From contig CAZSSH010000010.1 in assembly GCA_964609825.1 (NCBI GenBank), positions 124,001-188,000 on the forward strand: a DNA stretch of 64,000 nucleotides. Reading direction: 5' to 3'. A program made the translations under genes and the position numbers. This DNA is from CAZSSH01 sp964609825 (lineage in GTDB: Bacteria > Verrucomicrobiota > Lentisphaeria > Victivallales > Victivallaceae). Of this stretch, positions 17,135-25,444 are shown piece by piece (positions within the stretch are counted from its first letter, which is position 1; each line of letters begins with the position of its first letter). Below the pieces are notes generated by a model. The model saw only the letters and a list, made by a program, of their open reading frames with translations. It was not told the origin of the DNA and searched no databases.

Positions 17135-17278
17135 ATCATTGTGAAGCAGTTTCTGCTGAAAGAATCGATAGTAAATTGCGCTTGATGGATGATTTCGGTA
17201 GCGATTGCCGGGGTTTGGTAAAATAAAAATATACATTACTAATATAGTAGACAATAACCATCGGAAACAGGAAATGTT

Positions 17279-17725
17279 ATGAAAATTTCAACCAAAGGCC
17301 GATACGGACTGCGCATTTTGCTGGATCTGGCGTTGCACGAAAATGACACGCCGCGGCTGATCCGCGACATTGCGGTCTCGCAGCAGATTTCGGAGAAGTA
17401 CATCAGCCGTCTGATCGTCGATTTGCGGCGCTCGGGCATGGTCAAGTCGATCCGCGGCGCCAAGGGCGGTTTCCGGTTGGCGCGCAACCCCAAGCTGATT
17501 ACGTTACTGGACATTGTCGAAGTCATGGAGGGGCCGCTCTCCATCGTCGATTGCGTGCAAAGCCCCGACAAGTGCAAGCGCAACGAGAGTTGCGTCACCC
17601 GGGAAATCTGGGGGCAACTCAATGATGAAATCAAAAAGAGCATGGAAAAAGTGACCTTGCAGGACATCATTGACAATTATCGCGAGCACTATATGCAAGG
17701 CGGCGTCATCGATTATTGCATCTGA
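17279..17725 (+). CDS. Rrf2/IscR-family regulator with three cysteines
   Basis: A 148-residue Rrf2-family transcription factor. The N-terminal winged helix is typical (STKGRYGLRILLDLA, then ISEKYISRLI and GAKGGFRLAR). Cys 92, 99 and 105 form C-x6-C-x5-C, close to the IscR cluster-binding pattern (C-x5-C-x5-C), so it probably senses Fe-S or redox state or binds a [2Fe-2S] cluster. Its position opposite cysK is also that of CymR-like cysteine regulators. AGGAAATGTT precedes ATG 17279. It is likely to control the cysK operon and, through similar promoter sequences, the transporter/secretin operon. That is inference. Confidence 0.85.
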   Translation: MKISTKGRYGLRILLDLALHENDTPRLIRDIAVSQQISEKYISRLIVDLRRSGMVKSIRGAKGGFRLARNPKLITLLDIVEVMEGPLSIVDCVQSPDKCKRNESCVTREIWGQLNDEIKKSMEKVTLQDIIDNYREHYMQGGVIDYCI

Positions 17726-17727
17726 CG

Positions 17728-17783
17728 GTCAATCTTTTTGATTGACGGAAAAACGCCGGGGATTGCCCCCGGCGTTTATTTTT
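17728..17783. terminator. Tandem hairpins ending the Rrf2 gene and DUF1847 gene
   Basis: Two stems follow the Rrf2 stop codon. The first is GTCAATC-T5-GATTGAC (17728-17746). The second is a stronger AAACGCCGGGG/CCCCGGCGTTT stem (17751-17761 with 17767-17777) followed by ATTTTTT on the plus strand. The last bases overlap the end of the convergent DUF1847 gene, so the terminator probably serves both strands. Confidence 0.8.
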
Positions 17784-18441
17784 TGTCCGGAAAGGTTTTA
17801 ACGTCAAGGATCCGCTTGTAGTAAAATTTGGCGGTGTAGATGGCCGCCACCGGATTATGGCCGAGCACCCGGTCTTTGACGATCAATGTCACCGCCGGGG
17901 CCTGGCTGTGACGACAAAAGATGGCGTCATGCCCGACGCAGAGACCGATCAAGATATTAAGGTCGGCGCCCCACTCGTTGAGGATTTGCGCCTGTAAGGC
18001 GGGATTGCAGCACGATTCGTTGCATCCCGGGCAGATTTTTTGCTCCTCGGGGATGCCGATGCGGCTTTTGTCGATGCCGCCGACTTTGCAAATAACGGTT
18101 TTGGTTTCGATGCCGGCGGTTTCGACGATTTTTGCATAGACGGCCGCTTCGTCCAAAAGGCCGATGCAACTGGCAATCCCGACTTTGGCCGCGCCGATTT
18201 TACGGGCAAACTGGACGGTTTCCTCAAGTCTTGTCAACCGTCCGTAATACTCCCCCTCGATTTCGGCGGCGGCGCGGGCGAGTTTGCCGTCGGTGTCGTT
18301 GCCTTGATAGAGCTCGACGGTTTTTTCGGCCGCGTCGGCATACTCCTCGGTGGGACAAATGCCGGGGTAAGTCCGGTCGCGCCGGTAACAATTGCGGATG
18401 CCGCAATCGGAGCAGCTGAAATGTTTTTTGTTCTTGGCCAT
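17776..18441 (-). CDS. DUF1847 Cys-rich metal-binding protein
   Basis: A 221-residue protein of the DUF1847 family. N-terminal CSDCGIRNC and CPTEEY form one Cys cluster. VGIASCIGLLDEA, ICPGCNESCCNPALQA and GLCVGHDAIFCRHSQAP give several more conserved Cys/His sites. These suggest bound Fe-S or zinc, and the family is common in anaerobes. No enzymatic role is established that I know of. It lies 20 bases after the importer ATPase and is the last gene of the secretin/ABC run, so it may act on the imported compound or handle its sulfur. That is inference. Confidence 0.75.
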   Translation of the reverse strand: MAKNKKHFSCSDCGIRNCYRRDRTYPGICPTEEYADAAEKTVELYQGNDTDGKLARAAAEIEGEYYGRLTRLEETVQFARKIGAAKVGIASCIGLLDEAAVYAKIVETAGIETKTVICKVGGIDKSRIGIPEEQKICPGCNESCCNPALQAQILNEWGADLNILIGLCVGHDAIFCRHSQAPAVTLIVKDRVLGHNPVAAIYTAKFYYKRILDVKTFPDKK

Positions 18442-18461
18442 CCTCTTATTTCCTTATGTTG

Positions 18462-19265
18462 TCAAATCCCGCCGCCGCCGTCCTGGAGCGAGCGAAATTC
18501 AAGTTTTTGCAGTACGTCATGACGGTAGATATCAATGAGTTGCTGGTACAATGCTTTGATTTCCGGCGTTTCAAAGAGTTGCTGACGGTTGAGTGCGGGA
18601 TTTTTATCCATCCGCCGATCGGCGATGATCCGTCCCGGCGAGGAGCTTAAAACCACCAGTCGACTGCCCAAATAAATCGCTTCCTCGACATCGTGGGTCA
18701 CAAAGACGACCGTGCGTTTTTTGGCCGGGTCGCGCCACAAGGTTAAGAGCAAATCCTGTAATATCGCCCGGTTTAAGGGATCCAGTGCGCCAAAAGGCTC
18801 GTCCAGGAGCAAAATTTCCGGGTCGATGGCCAGGGCGCGGGCGATGGCGGCGCGCTGACGCATGCCGCCGGAGAGCTGGGCCGGGTACTTGGCGGCGGCG
18901 GTGCCGAGGCCGACGAGCTCAAGATAGCTCCGGCCCAAGACGCGGGCCGCCGGGGTCGATTTGTCGGGAAACGCGCTTTTGATCGCCAATACGAGATTGT
19001 CCAAGGTGCTCATCCACGGAAATAGCGAGTAGTCCTGAAAGACGACGGCGCACTTTTTCTCCGGACCGTCGACCGGATTGCCGTCAATGCTGATTGCGCC
19101 TTCGCGCGGGCGGTTGAGCCCGGCGATGAGACGCAGCAAGGTTGACTTGCCGCAGCCGGACTCGCCCAAAAGGCAGACAAACTCTCCCTGATCGACGGAT
19201 AAGGAAATATTTTGCAAAATACTCTTGTGACCGTAAAAGAAATCGATGTTGTCCAATTTAATCAT
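18462..19265 (-). CDS. ABC importer ATPase, SsuB/TauB-like (system 1)
   Basis: A 267-residue ABC ATPase. Walker A GESGCGKST, Q-loop VVFQDYSLFPW, signature LSGGMRQR, Walker B ILLLDEPFGALD and the switch His in VTHDVEEA are all intact. The TDEPFGALDPLNR-like region and HDVEEAIYLG are typical of nitrate/sulfonate/taurine importers. It overlaps the permease gene by eight bases. Family sequence alone does not separate sulfonate, taurine, nitrate or thiamine-precursor substrates; the shared promoter with cysK favours a sulfur compound. Confidence 0.85.
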   Translation of the reverse strand: MIKLDNIDFFYGHKSILQNISLSVDQGEFVCLLGESGCGKSTLLRLIAGLNRPREGAISIDGNPVDGPEKKCAVVFQDYSLFPWMSTLDNLVLAIKSAFPDKSTPAARVLGRSYLELVGLGTAAAKYPAQLSGGMRQRAAIARALAIDPEILLLDEPFGALDPLNRAILQDLLLTLWRDPAKKRTVVFVTHDVEEAIYLGSRLVVLSSSPGRIIADRRMDKNPALNRQQLFETPEIKALYQQLIDIYRHDVLQKLEFRSLQDGGGGI

Positions 19266-20151
19266 GATCCACCTCCAGATGCCGGAGCAGCCGGCGCTCG
19301 ATCCGGTCGGTGACCGAAGTTATGACGGTAATGACGATGCCGATAAAGATGATTCCGGCAATTACGCGCGGGAAATCGGCAAAATCGGAGAAGTTTTTGA
19401 CATACCATCCCAATCCCGACGTGGCGCCGATGAGTTCGGCCGCGGTCAGTAGCAAAAAACTCAGCACCAGCGCCAACGATGCTCCGGTACAGATGGACGG
19501 CAGCGCTCCCGGGAGCAAAATACGCAAAAAGAAGGTGGTTTTTTTGAGATGCAGCATTTTGGCCGAGTCGATGAGATTTGGCGAAATGTTGACGACCCCG
19601 CTTACGGTGCTGATAAACAATGGCCAAAAGGCGCCGACAAAAATCACAAAAATCGAGGCGGCGGAGAAACTTGGCAAGAGCGCAATCGCGTAGGGAATAT
19701 ACACAATCGGCGGGATTGAGCCCAGAACTTTGCTGTAAGGGTTGCAAGTTTCGCGGGTGATTCGGCTTTGTCCGACCAAAAGGCCGAGCGGAATCGCGCT
19801 TGCGAGCGCCAAAAGGTAGCCCGAGCCGAGCAAATAAAGTGATGAGAGGAGCCCCTTAAACATGTCAGGCAGCTCGGTGATGAAAAGTTTGAACACAGTT
19901 TCCGGGGCCGGAAACAAAACCTTGTCCAGCACCGGCACGTTGACTGTAACAACTTGCCAAATCAGGAGAAATGCCTCCAAAATCGCGCAGCCGTTATCAA
20001 TCGTCTGCCGTCGCAAGCGGTCATTGCCGGAGTGTGCACGCCAGCGGCCTGTGAGGTAAATCGCCGCTCCGAGCGCGGCCGTCAGCCATGATTGTTTGAC
20101 GGCGGCAGTAAGCAGCAAAGTGACGGTGATCAAACTTAAAAAATTTTTCAT
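19258..20151 (-). CDS. ABC importer permease, SsuC/TauC-like (system 1)
   Basis: A 297-residue membrane permease of the binding-protein-dependent type. About six to seven hydrophobic helices are visible, with two extra short ones at the N-terminus compared with its counterpart at 40248. The EAA-like coupling loop is near the ILLPGALPSICTG segment. It follows the binding-protein gene by 117 bases, a gap that holds a strong hairpin (20195-20248), and overlaps the ATPase gene. Confidence 0.85.
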   Translation of the reverse strand: MKNFLSLITVTLLLTAAVKQSWLTAALGAAIYLTGRWRAHSGNDRLRRQTIDNGCAILEAFLLIWQVVTVNVPVLDKVLFPAPETVFKLFITELPDMFKGLLSSLYLLGSGYLLALASAIPLGLLVGQSRITRETCNPYSKVLGSIPPIVYIPYAIALLPSFSAASIFVIFVGAFWPLFISTVSGVVNISPNLIDSAKMLHLKKTTFFLRILLPGALPSICTGASLALVLSFLLLTAAELIGATSGLGWYVKNFSDFADFPRVIAGIIFIGIVITVITSVTDRIERRLLRHLEVDHD

Positions 20152-20194
20152 GATAATGGGAATGAATTGAGTGACTCACTTAAATTGAAAGGGG

Positions 20195-20250
20195 AAAACC
20201 CGAAAGAGTATTCAGGGAGGCTGATACTCTCCGGATTTTCCGGGTTTTTT
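20195..20250. terminator. Two-level hairpin inside the importer operon
   Basis: AAAACCCG (20195-20202) pairs with CGGGTTTT (20241-20248), and within it AGAGTAT (20205-20211) pairs with ATACTCT (20224-20230). On the plus strand it ends in six T; on the minus, transcribed strand it ends in four T then C. It sits between the binding-protein and permease genes, where it could cap the upstream mRNA so that more binding protein than permease is made. Attenuation is also possible. Confidence 0.5.
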
Positions 20251-20268
20251 ACCGGGGTTGCCGGTAAA

Positions 20269-21288
20269 TTAGTTGTTGGCCTTAAAGAATTTGTCCAATT
20301 CCAAATACGTCGGGTCGTTGGGGTAGCGTTTCAACACTTCATCCAGCGCGTCGCGGTAGATGGTGGTGTCGATGTGCTCGTCCAGATTGACGTTGTTGGG
20401 CGGCAGATAGCCGATGTCCTGCATGACGTTCCAAAAATCGTGCGTTCCCTTTTTGAGCGGATCGGGGTTGGACTCAAAAGTGCGGTGGGTATAGGTATCA
20501 TCCTTGATGATTTGGGGGTCAATTTTGAGTGCCTGAGAGAAGATTTCCACCGTCTCCTCCTGATTTTCGCGGTAGAATTTGTAAGCGCGAATGAGGGCGA
20601 TCAAAAAGTGTTTGTACGCGTCACGATTGTTTTTGAGATCCGCCGTGTTGGCGGTCAGCCGGCAGCAGGTGTAGCGGGGGTAAAAGTCGGCGATGTAATT
20701 GGAGACCTTGAGCCCATAGTTCTTTTCGGCAAGCGAAAAGTGGGGGCTGAATACGATCCCGGCGTCCACCGCGCCTTTTTTGACCGCCTCCACCACGGCG
20801 CTCTGGCCGGGCAGCTCGACGATGGTGATGTCTTTGGCAGGGTCAAGCCCGGCCTTTTTGAGGGCGCCGCGGAAAATCACGTCGCCGGTGGTGAGCTTGC
20901 CAAGACCGATCTTTTTGTCTTTGAAGTTTTTGAGATCCTTGTACTTGTCAGCGTTTTCCGGCAATGTGATGATGGCCTGACCGCCGATCATCATGCCGCC
21001 AAAGATGGTAAAGTCACTGCCCCGGGCGATGAACAACAGCGGGCCAGCCGTACCAAAGGTGCCGACGTTGAGCTTTTTGGCGCTCAAGGCCGACAGCCCC
21101 TCGGCGGTGGTGCTGAATTGAAAAAGCGCCGGATCAATGTTTTCTTCGGCGAAATACCCCTTGTCGCGGGCGATAAAATGCAGTCCGTGCGCGGGTTCGG
21201 CAATGTAGCCGATGTTGATTTTATCCCCGGCCTGTCCGGCCGCGGTGCCCAGCAATAAGAAAGAGATGATGATTTTTTTGATGTTCAT
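20269..21288 (-). CDS. ABC importer substrate-binding protein, SsuA/NMT1-like (system 1)
   Basis: A 339-residue periplasmic binding protein with a signal peptide (about residues 1-20, ending AGQAGD). The NMT1/SsuA fold is seen in GYIAEPAHGLHFIARDKGYF, NVGTFGTAGPLLFIARG and the DAGIVFSPHF segment. There is no lipobox, so it is soluble in the periplasm, unlike its lipidated counterpart at 40993-42015. ATG 21288 is preferred, with AGGGAA about ten bases upstream. It lies 72 bases after the second secretin-like gene, in the same direction. The ligand is not readable; sulfur control suggests an organosulfur compound. Confidence 0.8.
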   Translation of the reverse strand: MNIKKIIISFLLLGTAAGQAGDKINIGYIAEPAHGLHFIARDKGYFAEENIDPALFQFSTTAEGLSALSAKKLNVGTFGTAGPLLFIARGSDFTIFGGMMIGGQAIITLPENADKYKDLKNFKDKKIGLGKLTTGDVIFRGALKKAGLDPAKDITIVELPGQSAVVEAVKKGAVDAGIVFSPHFSLAEKNYGLKVSNYIADFYPRYTCCRLTANTADLKNNRDAYKHFLIALIRAYKFYRENQEETVEIFSQALKIDPQIIKDDTYTHRTFESNPDPLKKGTHDFWNVMQDIGYLPPNNVNLDEHIDTTIYRDALDEVLKRYPNDPTYLELDKFFKANN

Positions 21289-21360
21289 AGTAGACAAATT
21301 CCCTGGCTTGATCGCCGCCGTCCGCAATGGTTAATGATTGCGGACGGCGGCACTTAGGTT

Positions 21361-22989
21361 TTACTCAAACTTGTCGGTGTCAAAGTAGAGCTGCTGAAAT
21401 CCGAGATTGTTGGTCGGACTCTTGACGCCCTTGTTGACGCCATCGACAATTTTGCCGATGTTGTCTTTGATTTCGACATTGTTGTTGACCTGGTCAAAGG
21501 GCAGCGCGTATTCGGCGCGGGCGATCAACACCAGCTGCGAGCGCTTGGTCGATTCGCTTTCGGTCGAAAACAAGTAGCCGATCCCCGGCAGATCCTTGAC
21601 GAAGGGAAGCCCGCCCACGGAGCGGACGACTTCCGCCTTTTGGATGCCGCCGACCACGAAGTCTTTGCCGGTGTTGCCGACCTGAATTTCGGTGATGAAA
21701 TTGGACGTGCTGACCCGCGGCGAACCGTTGCTGTCCCAGCCGATCAGCGAAGTGCCGGTGCTGTTAAGCGAGATCGTGGTGCTCTTTTGAGTCACGACCG
21801 GAGTAAGCTTGAGCAAATAACGGAAGCCGTTGGCGTCCTTGGTGATCTGCTTTTTGCCGTTTTGGATCAAGATATCGCCGCCGGTGCCGGGCACAGTCGG
21901 GACATTGGGCGGGATCGTGCTGTTGACAGTGGTGGGCGGAATGGTTTCCGACACATCATCGTAAAACAGCCCGGTCGAAACGTCAATGGTGGACTCGGCG
22001 CGGTTTTTGGCCAGCAATACCCCCTGAGTCACGACTTTAGCTTTGCCTTTGGCCGCCAAAAAGTCCAAATACTTGGAGTTCCATTTGGGGTTGAAGTTAA
22101 AGAAGTCGGTCCGGCTGGAGCCGGAGTTGTTGACCCCGCCGGCAAAGGTGGAGGCCCAATTGCTGCGGTATTGACCGCCGGCGGAGAAGAAGTCCGCACC
22201 CGCATTGTTTTTCCAACTTTGGAAGTCGACCCCGATTTTGTCGTCGTTTTCGCTGTAGATTTCGACGAGTTTATAGGTGATACGGACTTCGGGCATGGGT
22301 TTATCGTATTGCTCGATCATTTGTTTGATGTTTTTCCACGACCAAAACGGACCGGCGACCACCAGTGCGTTGAGCTGGCCGTCCACCACGAGGACGTCAA
22401 CCCCGCCCGAAAACTCGATGTCATTGTGGGTGGCACCGACGTTTCGGACCATTTCGCGCAAGTTGGCGGCGGCATTCACCTTGGGGAAATAGATGAATTT
22501 TGGTCGTCCGCTCGAAAAGGCCATCCCGGGACGGTCGAGATTTTTGATGATTTCATCAATGCTCTGACCGTTGCCGGCGTCCTTAAAGCGGTAATCTTCG
22601 GCCGACACCAGAAGTAAGCCGGAGCCGTCGTTGAATTTGACCGAGTCCACTTCCACCGGGTTGCCGACGACTTTGGTCGCCCGGACAATCGACAGCAAGT
22701 AACCGCGCAACGCATAGGGCTCGGCATATTTGAGCTCGTAGGCCTTGGTGATCACAAACGGGTCCGTGTTGTCCTTGATAAAGTGGATGGCTTTTGTCGA
22801 GTCTTTGACATCCAGCCGCAACTGGGTCTGGACGGTCGAGTCGCCGTACCCTTTGGTGGGCTGAAAGTTCTGACTTTGGGGCGAGCCGGGGATGGCTTGC
22901 GGCGTCACGTTGAGATTGATGTCTTCAGCACCGACGAGCGACCCGAGGAGCAGCAATGAGATACCGGATGATAATATTTTTTTGTTCAT
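21361..22989 (-). CDS. Secretin-like outer-membrane protein B
   Basis: A 542-residue exported protein (signal peptide ending about residue 21, GSLVGAED). The N-terminal half has repeated N-domain-like modules (AYELKYAEPYALRGYL, then a LLVSAEDY strand). The C-terminal half has the secretin core, ending in FVVGGIQKAEV and LPFVKDLPGIGYLFS, the well-known secretin C-terminal signature. Secretins form large outer-membrane rings for type II/III secretion, pili or phage export. No other secretion gene is nearby. It is paralogous to the protein just upstream (22 bases apart) and is followed by an importer. The pairing of secretins with an ABC importer is unusual. Confidence 0.75.
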   Translation of the reverse strand: MNKKILSSGISLLLLGSLVGAEDINLNVTPQAIPGSPQSQNFQPTKGYGDSTVQTQLRLDVKDSTKAIHFIKDNTDPFVITKAYELKYAEPYALRGYLLSIVRATKVVGNPVEVDSVKFNDGSGLLLVSAEDYRFKDAGNGQSIDEIIKNLDRPGMAFSSGRPKFIYFPKVNAAANLREMVRNVGATHNDIEFSGGVDVLVVDGQLNALVVAGPFWSWKNIKQMIEQYDKPMPEVRITYKLVEIYSENDDKIGVDFQSWKNNAGADFFSAGGQYRSNWASTFAGGVNNSGSSRTDFFNFNPKWNSKYLDFLAAKGKAKVVTQGVLLAKNRAESTIDVSTGLFYDDVSETIPPTTVNSTIPPNVPTVPGTGGDILIQNGKKQITKDANGFRYLLKLTPVVTQKSTTISLNSTGTSLIGWDSNGSPRVSTSNFITEIQVGNTGKDFVVGGIQKAEVVRSVGGLPFVKDLPGIGYLFSTESESTKRSQLVLIARAEYALPFDQVNNNVEIKDNIGKIVDGVNKGVKSPTNNLGFQQLYFDTDKFE

Positions 22990-23011
22990 AATGAGTGACT
23001 CCTTGGGGTAA

Positions 23012-24481
23012 TCAGTTCAACTCTTCGGCTTCGACGACGGGGTTAATCGGCGGCGGAGGCACCAACTCGGGGTGAACCAGCGCGGCTTCAGCCGTGACGA
23101 TGATGAAGGTCTTTTCTTTGAGCGTCGTGGTGGTGCCGAAAAGATACTTGAGGTACGGTATATCCGAGAGGAAAGGCACCCCGATAGTTTCTTCGACATC
23201 ATTTTCTTTGGTGTAGCTCGAGAGCAGTTTTTCGGTTTTGAAGCCGAGGGTCAGACTGCCGGAGCTGGTGCTGCTGTTGCCCAGCTGGGTGCCGCGGTTG
23301 TTGCGCTCGACGACTTCGCGGGCCTGCAGTTTGTACTGAAAGACCACGCCGCCGTTGTTTTTGCTGTAAAACGCCGCATCCGCTGGGATGGCTCCCACAT
23401 TGTCGATTTCGCCCGTCTCGGCGCCAAAGCAGATTACCGGGTTGTTGACCACAAGATCGAACGCGGTTTTGGTGTAAGGCACCACTTGTGTACGGTCGGT
23501 ATCGTTTTTTTGGATATTTTGATAATCCGGCGTCAGGGTGGCGTAATACGTGCGGTACTGGTTCAATGCCGGGTCGTCATACAAGGCGGTATTGACAAAC
23601 GTGAGGTTGGTCGTGCCGACGACTTTGGCATTGCCGGACTGCTGCAGCAAGCGGACAAAACTCAGGTCAAACTGCGGCGCGGTAAAGAAACCGCCGTAGC
23701 CCCAGCTCGTCGAGAAGTCTTTGGCCAAATCAATCCATTGCGTATTGCCGGCGATGGTTTGCAGGATCGACTCATTGGAGTAGGCGCTGCCGCCGTTGTA
23801 GGCTGCCTCAAAAATATTGAGACCGGGGCCGTTTTTCCAAGCGAGGTAATCTACCCCGATGTCGCGCAAGGTGCTTTCTCTGACTTCATAATAATTGAGT
23901 CGCAAATTGACCTGTGGAACGGGGCGGTCGAGTCGCTGCACCCACGCCAGGTTGGCGAGGGCCGGTACTTTGTCATCTTTCCAGTAGATGGTATTGGTAT
24001 CTTTGTTAAGATAGGCGTAACCTTCGGAGGATTTGATGGCCAGGTTGATGATGCGGACGATGTCCTCGGACGCGCGGTAATTGGGCGTATAGGAGATACG
24101 GGTGATGCCGGTACCCTCCAATATTGAGCCGAATTCATCCACTTTGCCGGGTTTGTCAATCTTTTTGATGATATCGTCCACATAGGGCAAAAATTCTTCG
24201 CCGGTGGAGACGATCAAAAAGTTTTTCTTTTCGGCCGAGTAGTTGACGCGCTCCACGGTTGACTGGGCGTGGTAACGCTTGACCGCCGCCTGGACATAGG
24301 GGCGGATGTCGGTCGCCTTGACGTACTTGAGCTCATAAACCTTGGTGGCAAGGTTGATCTGGGCGTCATCCTGCAAGAGGCGAATGGTGCGCGTGCCATT
24401 GCTGTCCTCCTCAGCGGCCAGCGGCAGCGCTGAAGCCGTCAAGCCGGCAAGCAGTAATAGTAATAATCTCTTGTTTTTCAT
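23012..24481 (-). CDS. Secretin-like outer-membrane protein A
   Basis: A 489-residue exported protein with a signal peptide ending about residue 23. The N-terminal modules include KVYELKYVKATDIRPYVQAA and NFLIVSTGEEF, matching the same region in protein B. A central beta-rich region follows. The C-terminus has IGVPFLSDIPYLKYLFG, the secretin signature, then a Pro-rich tail (VPPPPINP) absent from B. It is shorter than typical GspD (about 650) and has fewer N domains, more like a minimal gate. It follows the lipoprotein gene by 209 bases, with no clear terminator between them. Confidence 0.75.
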   Translation of the reverse strand: MKNKRLLLLLLAGLTASALPLAAEEDSNGTRTIRLLQDDAQINLATKVYELKYVKATDIRPYVQAAVKRYHAQSTVERVNYSAEKKNFLIVSTGEEFLPYVDDIIKKIDKPGKVDEFGSILEGTGITRISYTPNYRASEDIVRIINLAIKSSEGYAYLNKDTNTIYWKDDKVPALANLAWVQRLDRPVPQVNLRLNYYEVRESTLRDIGVDYLAWKNGPGLNIFEAAYNGGSAYSNESILQTIAGNTQWIDLAKDFSTSWGYGGFFTAPQFDLSFVRLLQQSGNAKVVGTTNLTFVNTALYDDPALNQYRTYYATLTPDYQNIQKNDTDRTQVVPYTKTAFDLVVNNPVICFGAETGEIDNVGAIPADAAFYSKNNGGVVFQYKLQAREVVERNNRGTQLGNSSTSSGSLTLGFKTEKLLSSYTKENDVEETIGVPFLSDIPYLKYLFGTTTTLKEKTFIIVTAEAALVHPELVPPPPINPVVEAEELN

Positions 24482-24690
24482 GGGTAAAATTCCTTTGTCA
24501 TAAGTTAATAAACAATTTTGATCGTTGAAAACTCAACATTTCGCTTGTAGTGACATCACATTCGACATCGGTGAAACTTACGGCAAAGGGTAATTTTACA
24601 ACGAAACTGGTTTTCCATTTGGGTCAGGGGTTCTTTGATGAAGCTCCTTTCTTGCGATTCGATTATTTTGTTTGTGGGGTAGGGGAACGA

Positions 24691-25161
24691 TTAAAAAAAG
24701 TTGAAACTGACGATTTGACTTTTTCCGTCAAGCTTGCCGGAGATCACCCGAAACAATGACTGCTGAGTGACGGTTTGCTTGTCCGTGTTGACGCGCTCAA
24801 AATTGACGACCCAGATCGACACGTCCAACACCGGGTGATCGAGCTTGAGTGCGTATTGGGCGGAGACCGGCTTGCCGAGCGTCTCCTGGATACTCTTGCG
24901 GGCGGCGGTAAACTCGGCAGTACCGAATTGCTTTTGCAAGTCGGCCGGCAACAAAGCGGTGAAGTCGCCCGCTTTGTCATTGATAAAGGCGGTGATCAAT
25001 TTTTCGCCGTTGGCCTGAGAGGTTTCGTGAAACGAGATTTGCTCCTTTTGTTCCTGAGTTGGTTCGACGGGTTTCTCCTCACCGCTTAGCCAGGCGCAGC
25101 CGGTGCTCGCCAGTGCAAGGAGCGATGCCAAGGTGAATAGTGTGACAAGGCGAAATTTCAT
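24691..25161 (-). CDS. Lipoprotein upstream of the secretins (pilotin candidate)
   Basis: A 156-residue predicted lipoprotein. The signal peptide ends in a lipobox ASTGC (Cys about residue 21), followed by a short charged linker. A compact alpha/beta domain comes next (ALLPADLQKQFG, then two long beta strands near DVSIWVVNFERVN), somewhat like DUF3887. GGAG 11 bases ahead of ATG 25161 supports the start. As the first gene before two secretin-like genes it could be a pilotin or assembly factor, since secretins often need a small lipoprotein. That role is inference; the domain match is weak. Confidence 0.6.
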   Translation of the reverse strand: MKFRLVTLFTLASLLALASTGCAWLSGEEKPVEPTQEQKEQISFHETSQANGEKLITAFINDKAGDFTALLPADLQKQFGTAEFTAARKSIQETLGKPVSAQYALKLDHPVLDVSIWVVNFERVNTDKQTVTQQSLFRVISGKLDGKSQIVSFNFF

Positions 25162-25213
25162 AATAATATCTACTCCTATGGTTGTGATTTTTGATAAAAT
25201 TGTTTTATTGAAC

Positions 25214-25227
25214 AGTATTTAAATACT
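25214..25227. promoter_or_regulatory. Perfect palindrome AGTATTTAAATACT
   Basis: A 14-base perfect palindrome just downstream of the expected transcription start of the lipoprotein/secretin operon. Extended on the minus strand it reads AAAAAGTAGTATTT, which is also present at the cysK operator. It may be a second regulator site. Confidence 0.4.
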
Positions 25228-25250
25228 ACTTTTTAGGTTGTGAATACTAT

Positions 25251-25278
25251 AAAATACATCATTTTCAGCAATTGTCAA
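25251..25278 (-). promoter_or_regulatory. Promoter of the lipoprotein-secretin-importer operon
   Basis: On the minus strand a TTGACA -35 (25273-25278) and TATTTT -10 (25251-25256) are spaced 16 bases apart, the same spacing as the cysK promoter. Confidence 0.7.
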
Positions 25279-25296
25279 GCCCGCAAAATAAAAAAA

Positions 25297-25310
25297 TACC
25301 AAAAAAGTAG
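25297..25310. promoter_or_regulatory. Candidate shared operator (TAC-N7-GTAG)
   Basis: This element lies 18 bases upstream of the -35 box. Its TAC and GTAG blocks sit at exactly the same distances from the -35 as those at 17054-17067 in the cysK promoter. The whole stretch from the -35 outward (about 37 bases) aligns without gaps between the two promoters. Confidence 0.5.
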
Positions 25311-25406
25311 AGATTTTGCGTTGTTTTTTGTTTTTGGCAAATTTTACCGGCTTTTGCGTCCTTGTCCGCCGCTTTTAAAAATCTTGAAAAAATAAAAAAA
25401 ACACAT

Positions 25407-25434
25407 TTGCATTTGTCAAAACCGGCAATATATT
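25407..25434 (+). promoter_or_regulatory. Promoter of the riboswitch-nrdD unit
   Basis: A TTGCAT -35 (25407-25412) and TATATT -10 (25429-25434) are spaced 16 bases apart. Transcription would start just before the riboswitch core. Confidence 0.55.
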
Positions 25435-25444
25435 AAAAAACAGA

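Noticed and set aside
20167..21258. Plus-strand 363-codon open frame opposite the system 1 binding protein
   Set aside because: Shadow of the binding-protein gene, and it crosses the intergenic hairpin.
21286..21300. GTAGACAA string near the binding-protein start as a third copy of the candidate operator
   Set aside because: It overlaps the start codon and ribosome-site region, lacks the paired half and has no promoter at the right distance.
23072..24127. Plus-strand 351-codon open frame opposite secretin A
   Set aside because: Antisense to a protein with a signal peptide and secretin signature; composition is Gly/Val/Asp-rich without family features.
21361..24481. Type II secretion system locus
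   Set aside because: Only secretin-like proteins are present. No GspE ATPase, GspF platform or pseudopilin set lies next to them.
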